Origin: Bifidobacterium [indicum] DSM 20214 = LMG 11587 | Lineage (GTDB): Bacteria; Actinomycetota; Actinomycetes; Actinomycetales; Bifidobacteriaceae | DNA: 64,000 nucleotides | Assembly: GCF_000706765.1 (NCBI RefSeq) | Contig: NZ_CP006018.1 | Span: forward strand, 1,550,001-1,614,000 | Reading direction: 5' to 3' | Shown: piece after piece, positions 38,723 through 46,443 of the stretch | Position numbering within the stretch: the stretch's first letter is position 1 | Layout of the letters: each line of letters opens with the position of its first letter | Program-made: the position numbers and the translations under genes | Notes under the pieces: generated by a model | Database searches by the model: none | Told to the model about the DNA's origin: nothing | The model's input: the letters and a program-made list of their open reading frames with translations, nothing else

Positions 38723-39679
38723 TCAACGGTTGATGTCATCGCCTAGGGGGATATCGAGTTCATGGGCGCGGATACGGGTCAGGTCGCCCATATGGGTCAG
38801 AGCGTATTCGGCGGCCCGCTGGCCCCAGCGCACGCCGCAATCCACATCATCTGAGAGGAAGCCATGCAGGGTCGCGGCCACAAAGGAGTCACCGGCACCG
38901 GGGCGGTCAACGACGGGAACCGTGGTGGTCGTGTACTTCTTGACCCCCTTGGAGGTATGCAGATAGGGACCGTCCAGATGGTTGGTGGAGATGATGTACT
39001 CATTGCCGAAGCGCCGATAGAGCTGCTCGCAGACCTCTTCCCCACTTCCTTCTATCCCGAAGACGCTCTTAGCGTCCTTGATGGAGCAGAAGAGGATGCG
39101 GGCCTTCTCGGCGATGGGTTCCAGGATGTGCCGGGCCTGTTCACCCGTCCAGAGCTTGCTGCGGAAGTTCACATCCAGGGCGATGTCAATGCCCCGCTTG
39201 GCGGCCTGGTCCGCGGCGTAGGTCACCACCTCGGCAGTGGTATCGGTCAAGGCTGCGGTGATGCCGGTCAAAAAGACCAGACGGGTATCAAGCATCCGGT
39301 CCCAGTCGTAATCGTTCACCCCGGTGGTTCTGAATGGGGTGTACTCCCGGTCGTAGATCACGTTGGCCGGCATCGGAGGTTCGCCCGGCTCCATGAAGTA
39401 GAGGGCGATACGGCTGGCAGGCTTGCGGACCATGGTGCTCATGTCCACCCCCACCGAGCGGTACTCGCTCAGCACATACTCGCCCAGATCACCCTCGGGC
39501 AGTGACGAGGTCCAGAGGGTCTTGCGTTGCAACTGGGCCAGAACACCGGCCACGTTGGCCTCCGAACATGCCGGGTTCATCAGGACGGAGCGCGCATTCA
39601 TCAGGCGCTCGCCCCTCCTGACCGTAAGTCTGATCTGACCCTCGCCAATCGTTGAAAGGTCATAGGTATGCTCTGCCAT
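38723..39679 (-). CDS. PfkB-family sugar or sugar-acid kinase
   Basis: A ribokinase-fold kinase of 318 residues that resembles 2-keto-3-deoxygluconate kinases. The N-terminal part has GEGQIRLTVRRGERLMNARS and the substrate-loop SEANVAGVLAQL. The KDG-kinase-like IALYFMEPGEPPMPANVIYD follows, then LDVNFRSKLW, and the PfkB signature DRPGAGDSFVAATLHG, whose Asp is the catalytic base. AAGGAA precedes the ATG. Given the neighbours, the substrate may be a keto-sugar acid released by the lactonase; this is inference. The 274 bp separating it from the decarboxylase gene contains an inverted repeat, so it may have its own promoter. Confidence 0.88.
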   Translation of the reverse strand: MAEHTYDLSTIGEGQIRLTVRRGERLMNARSVLMNPACSEANVAGVLAQLQRKTLWTSSLPEGDLGEYVLSEYRSVGVDMSTMVRKPASRIALYFMEPGEPPMPANVIYDREYTPFRTTGVNDYDWDRMLDTRLVFLTGITAALTDTTAEVVTYAADQAAKRGIDIALDVNFRSKLWTGEQARHILEPIAEKARILFCSIKDAKSVFGIEGSGEEVCEQLYRRFGNEYIISTNHLDGPYLHTSKGVKKYTTTTVPVVDRPGAGDSFVAATLHGFLSDDVDCGVRWGQRAAEYALTHMGDLTRIRAHELDIPLGDDINR

Positions 39680-39749
39680 CGTATTCCTTAGCTTGTTTCA
39701 CTCGAACCGTATCAGGACAGCCATGTCCTTCTCCGGTCTTTCCTTGTTC

Positions 39750-39768
39750 GATCCGTCATGAACGGATC
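39750..39768. promoter_or_regulatory. Inverted repeat upstream of the kinase gene
   Basis: GATCCGT-CATGA-ACGGATC is a perfect 7-bp inverted repeat, 71-89 bp upstream of the kinase start. It has the size of a dimeric repressor site. No matching copy was seen at the other cluster promoter. Confidence 0.35.
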
Positions 39769-39775
39769 AGATCCA

Positions 39776-39803
39776 GGTGGACCACCTGCGGTGGTGGTCC
39801 ACC
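39776..39803 (-). terminator. Hairpin downstream of ulaD-like gene
   Basis: An 11-bp perfect stem (GGTGGACCACC/GGTGGTCCACC, each arm itself nearly palindromic) with a 6-nt loop. It is placed to attenuate or end the lactonase-decarboxylase transcript on the minus strand. No U-run. Confidence 0.45.
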
Positions 39804-39953
39804 GGTTCAACCTTCTACTGCCTGGTCGGTCATTGCCCCGCCGAAGCCCGGCAACTCCGGCAGGGGGTATGGTCCGGCACCGGTGGATCCATCCGGACCA
39901 CCGGGCCGGAACCGTTCATCCGTACTACGGACGAGCGGAATTCTCTGGGACTG

Positions 39954-40643
39954 TCAGGGCCAGACCCTGTCAATCGTGTCCCGCAACTCGGTCGCCGCCG
40001 CCAGCGGGTCGTCAGCCTTGACAATGCCGCGACCCGAGATGACCACACCGACAGGAACACCCTCGAAGAAGGGGAGGTCCTTGGCGGTGACGCCACCTGT
40101 GACGGTGACCTTGAATCCCATATCATGCAGTTCACGGATGCGAGCCTTGTCGTTTTCACCCCAGGTCAAGGTTCCTGCGGCCTCGGCATCCCGGGAACGA
40201 TGAACAATGACCTGGGTGGCACCAAGTTCACGCCACTGCCTGGCCTGGTCGGAGTCGTACTTCTCCCCGAGTTCAATCTGGACCTCACCACCGAACTCCT
40301 GGGCGACCTTGACGACCTGCCCCACCGTGGTCATGCTGGCCCCGGCCACGACCGAGACCCAGTTGGCACCGGCTTCGAAGCAGGCCCTGGAAATGACCGC
40401 TCCGGCCTCGGCGATACGCACATCGGCCAGGATGGTCTTCCCGGGGTAGAGCGCCCTGATCTCACGGACGGCCTTCAGTCCCTCCGCAATGATCAGGACG
40501 GTACCGCACTCGATGACGTCAATCTTGCTGATGGCCGCGTTAAGCGGCTTCAAGGCAGAAGGCATGTCGAAGGTGTCCAGGGCAATCTGCAACCGCGGCC
40601 GCTCCAGGGCTCCCTCGGTGCCCGGCTGGTTCTCCTTCGCCAT
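39954..40643 (-). CDS. 3-Keto-L-gulonate-6-phosphate decarboxylase-type enzyme
   Basis: A 229-residue barrel of the orotidine-monophosphate-decarboxylase suprafamily, closest by eye to UlaD/SgbH. The motifs are IECGTVLIIAEGLKAVREI, TILADVRIAEAG (DxKxxD-like motif with R in place of K), GANWVSVVAGAS, VIVHRSRDAEAAG, KVTVTGGVTAKDLPFFEG and VVISGRGIVKADDP. UlaD has DxKxxD; here it reads ADVRIAEAG, so the Lys and the last Asp are changed. Hexulose-6-phosphate synthase is the other close relative. The ATG follows AAGGAGG, which lies inside the end of the lactonase gene 5 bp upstream. It is expected to release CO2 from a keto-sugar-acid phosphate to give a pentulose phosphate. Confidence 0.85.
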   Translation of the reverse strand: MAKENQPGTEGALERPRLQIALDTFDMPSALKPLNAAISKIDVIECGTVLIIAEGLKAVREIRALYPGKTILADVRIAEAGAVISRACFEAGANWVSVVAGASMTTVGQVVKVAQEFGGEVQIELGEKYDSDQARQWRELGATQVIVHRSRDAEAAGTLTWGENDKARIRELHDMGFKVTVTGGVTAKDLPFFEGVPVGVVISGRGIVKADDPLAAATELRDTIDRVWP

Positions 40644-40648
40644 GGCGA

Positions 40649-41638
40649 TCAGGCCTCCTTGCGGAAGGTGAAGAAGGTGCGGGCGTTGCCAATAAGCAGC
40701 TTATCGACGTAGGCGGGATCGAACCCCTCGGCGATCATGCGGGGGCCGTCCACGGCGGGGTTGTAGTCAACGCCGCTGACCGATCCGTAGACCTTCTGGT
40801 AGGAGCGCTTGCCCGAATCGGTGCCCAGGAGAATCCTGTCCTCGAAGCCGTCGTCCTTGAAGGCCTTCAGTTCCATGATCCTGTTGGAATCGGGCTGGTA
40901 CTTGATGCGGTTGGTACCGTCGATCTCCAGGTAGACGCCCAGGTCGAGAATCTGTTCCAGGTAGTAGACATCCGCATTGCGCTGGATGTGTCCGATGGCA
41001 ATCTGATCGGCCGGGACGCCCAGCTCGATGAGGGTCTGGGCCTGCTCCAGGCCGCAGGTGCCGTAGGTGGTATGGGTGTTGATCGGGGCACCGGTAGCAA
41101 TGGCGGCCTTGGCTGCGGCCTCCATGCACTTGTGCTCGAAGGGGGTGATCTTGCCGTAAGCAGTGCCGATCTTGATGACACCGGCCTTGTAGGGGCTGCG
41201 GTCCACCAGAGGACCCGTGTAGTCGTTGCGGTCGATACCCTCAGTGATGTCGGCGATGACCAGGTCGGCGATCTGGTCCACACTGTAGCGGTTGATCCAG
41301 TGCGACTGGGTCTCCAGGTAGACGTGTTCACGGTGGAAGCCGGTGGCACCGATGACCTGCAAATGGTCAACGGAGCGGGCCACCTCGACCAGCTTTTCGA
41401 TATCGCGGCCACAGTTGATCGGGCACATATCGACCACGGTGCCACCCTGGTCGCTCCAGTTCAGGGAAGCCTTGGCGAAGTACCCGGCCTCGGTCTGGGC
41501 CTTCTCGACGGAATCCAGCTGGTGGTCACCATCCAGGTAGACCTCTCCGGCCCCGACGCGAATCAGATGGTCATGGCTGTTGACGACACCCAGGGTCCCG
41601 GGGTCCACATCTCCGAGGATCGTTCTTGCGAATGCCAT
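40649..41638 (-). CDS. Phosphotriesterase-family lactonase-like hydrolase
   Basis: A 329-residue TIM-barrel hydrolase of the phosphotriesterase family. Metal ligands are visible in LGVVNSHDHLIRV (HxH), GVIKIGTAYGKITP (bridging lysine), APINTHTTYGTCG and IAIGHIQRNAD (two His), and ILLGTDSGKRSY (Asp). Members of this family linked to sugar operons hydrolyse sugar-acid lactones. A start at 41638 (MAFARTILGDV) is chosen for AGGAG 7 nt upstream. It is the first gene of the cluster, divergent from the SorC regulator, with a candidate operator and a promoter (TTGCCA-18-TATCCT) in front. True substrate unknown. Confidence 0.85.
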   Translation of the reverse strand: MAFARTILGDVDPGTLGVVNSHDHLIRVGAGEVYLDGDHQLDSVEKAQTEAGYFAKASLNWSDQGGTVVDMCPINCGRDIEKLVEVARSVDHLQVIGATGFHREHVYLETQSHWINRYSVDQIADLVIADITEGIDRNDYTGPLVDRSPYKAGVIKIGTAYGKITPFEHKCMEAAAKAAIATGAPINTHTTYGTCGLEQAQTLIELGVPADQIAIGHIQRNADVYYLEQILDLGVYLEIDGTNRIKYQPDSNRIMELKAFKDDGFEDRILLGTDSGKRSYQKVYGSVSGVDYNPAVDGPRMIAEGFDPAYVDKLLIGNARTFFTFRKEA

Positions 41639-41722
41639 TCGAACTCCTTTGTTTGTCTTCTCTGCGGCTGTCGGGCACCACATCCGGCCACCCTATGGCA
41701 CCGGCGCCCTCGTACAGGGTCC

Positions 41723-41752
41723 AGGATAGGTAAGGACCAAACACAATGGCAA
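41723..41752 (-). promoter_or_regulatory. Promoter of the sugar-acid operon
   Basis: On the minus strand, -35 TTGCCA (41747-41752) and -10 TATCCT (41723-41728) are 18 bp apart, about 85 nt before the lactonase ATG. The ATGTACATATG repeat begins 9 bp upstream of the -35. Confidence 0.55.
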
Positions 41753-41760
41753 CCCAGGTA

Positions 41761-41771
41761 ATGTACATATG
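41761..41771. promoter_or_regulatory. Candidate SorC operator, copy 1
   Basis: ATGTACATATG, with the 8-bp palindrome ATGTACAT at its core. It lies immediately upstream of the lactonase -35. The identical 11-mer occurs again 117 bp away over the sorC start codon. Confidence 0.55.
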
Positions 41772-41877
41772 CTTGCCAGTTCTACTACAACCGGGACCTT
41801 CCGGGCAAAAATAGCTGATTTATTCATCAACTGCCCAGTTCTGTTTTGCCTTGCTGGCACCACAAGTACTTGATAAG

Positions 41878-41888
41878 ATGTACATATG
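41878..41888. promoter_or_regulatory. Candidate SorC operator, copy 2
   Basis: Second copy of ATGTACATATG; its last three bases are the ATG start codon of the SorC gene. The 117-bp centre-to-centre distance is about 11 helical turns, suitable for looping between the two sites and for autoregulation. Confidence 0.55.
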
Positions 41889-42890
41889 TTCAGCAACGTG
41901 CAGCTGATGACCTCCGCACAGGCGCGCGACCGGGTCCAGCTCCTCCTGAAAATCGCCCGCATGTATTACGAGGACCACATGCTTCAGTCCGAGATTGCGG
42001 CAAGGGTCGGGTACTCACGGCCCTCCGTCTCGCGGATGCTCAAGGAAGCCGAGGACCAGGGCCTGGTCTCCGTCACCATCAGAGACCCCCTGGAGCGGCT
42101 GCAGAACCTGGAAAACGAGCTGATAGGCCGTTTCAACCTGCACTATGCCAGGGTTTCCGAGCCCCCTTCGGGATGCACGGGCTACGATGTGGTCCCACGC
42201 AGCGCCGCGTCCCTCCTGGTGGAACATACCCGGCCCGACTCCCTCGTTACGGTCTCCAACGGCAATGCCGTGGCCTATACGGTGCGGGAGGTACCGCTCC
42301 AGAACTGGGGCAAGACCAACGTGGCGCAGATGATCGGCTCCCTCTCCCCCAACAACCCCATGACGGATTCGCCGGAGATCTGCAGGATGCTGGCCCAACG
42401 CCTGGGAGGCAACTACACCTCCCTGCCCGTACCCATGATTCTCTCCTCCAAGACCATCGCCAAGGCCATGCTCAAGGAAAAGCAGATTGCCGACACCCTG
42501 ACCCTGGGCGGCCATGCGGACGTGGCCGTGGTTGGCGTCGGATCCGTGGAGGATGGGCGCTCCGGGCATATCTTCCACGATTACGAGAATGCCGACCTGG
42601 TTCGGGAGGTGACAGCCCGGAAGGCGGTGGGGCATATCTGCGGCCACCATATCGACGCCCAGGGCAACCACATCCGCACCAGCCTGTGCGAGCGGACCAT
42701 ATCCATCGACTTTGACCGGCTCAAGCGCATACCCCTGGTCATCGGTGTGGCCTGGGGGCACCAGAAGGTGCCGGGAATCCTGGCCTGCCTCAGGGCGGGG
42801 CTAATCTCGGCCCTGGCCACCGACAGGGAGACCGCGGAGGGGATCCTGGAGCTGGATGACAGGCAAACCGGGGGCAGAAAACGGCAGTGA
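41886..42890 (+). CDS. SorC-family sugar-responsive transcriptional regulator
   Basis: A 334-residue regulator with an N-terminal helix-turn-helix at about residues 35-55 (MLQSEIAARVGYSRPSVSRM). The C-terminal sugar-phosphate-binding SorC domain holds DSLVTVSNGNAVAYTVREV, NVAQMIGSL, ADVAVVGVGSV and VIGVAWGHQKVPGILACLRA. DeoR/SorC effectors are usually sugar phosphates, which fits control of the divergent sugar-acid genes. The start is the ATG inside the second operator copy. No Shine-Dalgarno is evident, and an AT-rich GATAAG lies 8 nt upstream, so the mRNA may be leaderless. An in-frame ATG at 41907 is an alternative. Confidence 0.92.
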   Translation: MFSNVQLMTSAQARDRVQLLLKIARMYYEDHMLQSEIAARVGYSRPSVSRMLKEAEDQGLVSVTIRDPLERLQNLENELIGRFNLHYARVSEPPSGCTGYDVVPRSAASLLVEHTRPDSLVTVSNGNAVAYTVREVPLQNWGKTNVAQMIGSLSPNNPMTDSPEICRMLAQRLGGNYTSLPVPMILSSKTIAKAMLKEKQIADTLTLGGHADVAVVGVGSVEDGRSGHIFHDYENADLVREVTARKAVGHICGHHIDAQGNHIRTSLCERTISIDFDRLKRIPLVIGVAWGHQKVPGILACLRAGLISALATDRETAEGILELDDRQTGGRKRQ

Positions 42891-42980
42891 TACCGTGACC
42901 GGGCGGGTGCGTCAGCTCAGCGGTCAGGCATCCGCACTTCCCCACTCCCCGACCATGCCCTTCAAGGCGACCCCCAGGAC

Positions 42981-44186
<1,206 letters not shown>

Positions 44187-44750
44187 TCAGCGACCTGTAC
44201 CGCCGTAGACGACCGCCTCGACCTGATCCGCGTCCAGTTCGAAGGCCGTATGGACGGCCTTGACGGCATCATCCAGGTCCTCCAGCGGGACCAGGGCCGA
44301 GATGCGAATCTCCGAGGTGGAGATCATCAGCACGTTGATGTGCTTGTCGCTCAGCGCCCGGAAGAAGGTGGCGGTGATGCCTGAGTGCGTCTTCATGCCT
44401 ACGCCAACCAGGGTGACCTTGCCTACATCGGAGTTGAGGTCGACCGACTTGAACTCGATGACGTCCCTGGCCTGATCCAGCAGGGGGTGGACCTGGTCGG
44501 CCTGGGCACTGGGCAGGGTGAAGGAAATATCAACGGTGCCGGTGGAGGCACCCGCCTGAACGATCATATCGATGTTGATGCCGCCCTCGGCCAGGATGGT
44601 GAAGAGCTTGGCGGCCACGCCCGTCTTGTCGGGGACCGACCGCAGAGTGACCTGGGTCTCGCTGCGGTCATGGGCCACGCCCGAGATGATGGGTGCCTCG
44701 GGACCGTTCAGGTCCGGGAAGAGGTCACCCATTGATTTGCCGCCTGCCAT
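44187..44750 (-). CDS. Aspartokinase regulatory (ACT-domain) subunit
   Basis: A 187-residue protein that contains only the two C-terminal ACT domains of a lysine-sensitive aspartokinase. The first is VTLRSVPDKTGVAAKLFTILAEGGINIDMI and QAGASTGTVDISFTLP. The second is VGVGMKTHSGITATFFRALSDKHINVLMIS and SEIRISALVPLEDLDDAVKAVHTAF. It has no kinase motifs. The start MAGGKSMGDLF at 44750 has GGAAGG 6 nt upstream and begins 13 nt after the catalytic-subunit stop. It is equivalent to the Corynebacterium LysC beta subunit, but here encoded as a separate gene rather than by an internal start. It should confer feedback inhibition by lysine and/or threonine. Confidence 0.88.
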   Translation of the reverse strand: MAGGKSMGDLFPDLNGPEAPIISGVAHDRSETQVTLRSVPDKTGVAAKLFTILAEGGINIDMIVQAGASTGTVDISFTLPSAQADQVHPLLDQARDVIEFKSVDLNSDVGKVTLVGVGMKTHSGITATFFRALSDKHINVLMISTSEIRISALVPLEDLDDAVKAVHTAFELDADQVEAVVYGGTGR

Positions 44751-44763
44751 ATTCATCCTTCCG

Positions 44764-45585
44764 TCATCCTTCACGGCCCGGCTGGTTGTCCAGCTGCGCC
44801 TGGGCCACCTGACACTGATTCGGCGCCAGGTTGGGGATATCCGACACATCCATATCCTGGGACACGATCAGCGTCCCCGGCCGGTGCGAGAAAGAGCTGC
44901 GCACATGGATGGGCATGCGGAACCTCTGGGCGTATTCCACGCAACGCAGGGCCAGAACCTTGGATCCACCCGCAGCCATCTCCATCATCTCTTCGTATGA
45001 AATCCTGGAAATACGGCGGGCGGTGGGAACGATTCTGGGATCCGCCGTGAAGACCCCATCCACATCAGTGTAAATCTCGCAGACATCCGCGTGAAGGGCC
45101 ACCGCAAGGGCCACCGCCGAAGTGTCCGACCCCCCGCGACCGAGCGTCGTGGCGTCGCCGTCGGCATTGACCCCCTGGAACCCCGCCACGATACCGACCT
45201 CGCCATGCTTCAGCGCATCCATCACACGATAGGGCTTGACATTGCGGATGTGGGCCGCACCATACCGGGCATCGGTCATGAAACCGGCCTGGGAGCCGGT
45301 GAAGGAGTGGGCGCTCTCACCCTGGGCATGGATGGTCATGGCCAGGAGACTCATGGAAATACGCTCACCGGCTGTCATCAGCATGTCCATCTCCCGGGCG
45401 GGGGGATTGGAGTCCACGTCCAGGGCCTGGTCAATCAGATCGTCGGTGGTGTCTCCCATGGCCGAAACCACGACAGCCATATCATTGCCTGCATGCTTGG
45501 TCTCGATGATGCGCTTGGCCACACGCTTGATGGAATCCGAATCCGCTACCGAGGATCCGCCGAATTTCTGAACGATAAGAGCCAC
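44764..45585 (-). CDS. lysC: Aspartokinase catalytic subunit
   Basis: First enzyme of the aspartate pathway: phosphorylation of aspartate. The 273-residue protein holds only the amino-acid-kinase domain. It carries [55 protein letters not shown]-type [44 protein letters not shown] and [20 protein letters not shown]. The usual 400-420-residue enzyme continues into ACT domains; here a stop codon ends the frame after the kinase domain, and the ACT part is the next gene. The GTG start (VALIVQKF) is preferred by homology; an ATG 18 codons earlier is possible. A TATAAT lies about 52 nt upstream. Confidence 0.92.
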   Translation of the reverse strand: MALIVQKFGGSSVADSDSIKRVAKRIIETKHAGNDMAVVVSAMGDTTDDLIDQALDVDSNPPAREMDMLMTAGERISMSLLAMTIHAQGESAHSFTGSQAGFMTDARYGAAHIRNVKPYRVMDALKHGEVGIVAGFQGVNADGDATTLGRGGSDTSAVALAVALHADVCEIYTDVDGVFTADPRIVPTARRISRISYEEMMEMAAGGSKVLALRCVEYAQRFRMPIHVRSSFSHRPGTLIVSQDMDVSDIPNLAPNQCQVAQAQLDNQPGREG

Positions 45586-45637
45586 TGCTATTCCATCCGC
45601 GAAGGTTGAGCCACTTGAACTTACGTTACGAGAGGCC

Positions 45638-45643
45638 ATTATA
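45638..45643 (-). promoter_or_regulatory. -10 of the lysC-asd operon
   Basis: A perfect TATAAT on the minus strand, 52 nt upstream of the chosen GTG start. A clear -35 is not visible, so this is a partial promoter call. Confidence 0.4.
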
Positions 45644-45837
45644 TGAACGTCCATGGTCCTGAACCCCCAGGTCACCAGCATGTGGACCCAAAACCACCAG
45701 CCTCAGTCGGGAATGAAGGGAACGACTACCTGTCGGCGCCGATTGCTCCGGCTTTCGGCGACCGATTCCGCATCGCCTCTTCATCACCACATCCGTGAAC
45801 TTAAGATTGCAGGGATGGCCCGGTCGTCGGCCTCGTT

Positions 45838-46443
45838 TCAGACCGCACGACGACCGGAGATGGCCCGCCCCAAGGTTATTTCGTCCGCATACTCCAGATC
45901 GCTGCCTACAGGCAGACCACTGGCCAGCCTGGTCACTGTGATTTCCAATGGATCCAGGAGCCGGGCCAGGTAGGTGGTTGTGGCTTCGCCTTCGATATTG
46001 GGGTCCAGTGCCAGGATGATCTCTTTGACCTCGCCCGACTTGAGCCTCTGCAACAGCTCAGGGATTCGCAGGTCGCCAGGCCCCACGTTGGACATGGGGT
46101 CAATGGCCCCGCCCAGAACGTGGTACAGACCGCGGTACTCGCCGGTCCGCTCGATGCTCATCACATCCTTGGGCTCCTCGACCAGGCAGATGACGGACCG
46201 GTCGCGGCGAGGATCCTGGCAGATTGGGCAGGGACTGGTTTCACAGACATTCCCACAGATCTCGCAGAAGCGGACCTTCTCCTTGACCGTAATGATGGCA
46301 TCGGCCAGGTCCTGGGCACTCTGCCTGTCCACACCCAGAAGGTGGAAGGCTATCCGTTGCGCCCCTTTAGGCCCTATCCCGGGGAGTTTGGCAAATGAGT
46401 CAATCAGATCCTGAATGGCTCCGTCATAGGTTCCCGCCATCAT
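45838..46443 (-). CDS. recR: Recombination protein RecR
   Basis: RecR acts with RecF/RecO to load RecA on gapped DNA. The 201-residue protein has the helix-hairpin-helix [18 protein letters not shown]. The zinc finger is [16 protein letters not shown]. The Toprim domain follows, with [29 protein letters not shown] and [19 protein letters not shown]. The first codon overlaps the dnaX stop (ATGA), so the two are translationally coupled, the usual dnaX-recR arrangement. Confidence 0.96.
   Translation of the reverse strand: MMAGTYDGAIQDLIDSFAKLPGIGPKGAQRIAFHLLGVDRQSAQDLADAIITVKEKVRFCEICGNVCETSPCPICQDPRRDRSVICLVEEPKDVMSIERTGEYRGLYHVLGGAIDPMSNVGPGDLRIPELLQRLKSGEVKEIILALDPNIEGEATTTYLARLLDPLEITVTRLASGLPVGSDLEYADEITLGRAISGRRAV

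Larger units (their letters stand above)
39680..39953. other. 274-bp gap inside the sugar-acid cluster
   Basis: No gene is seen on either strand. The gap contains an inverted repeat GATCCGT-N5-ACGGATC (39750-39768) and a stronger hairpin (39776-39803). It may separate two transcription units. It could also mark the site of a lost gene, for example one of the missing epimerases. Confidence 0.45.
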
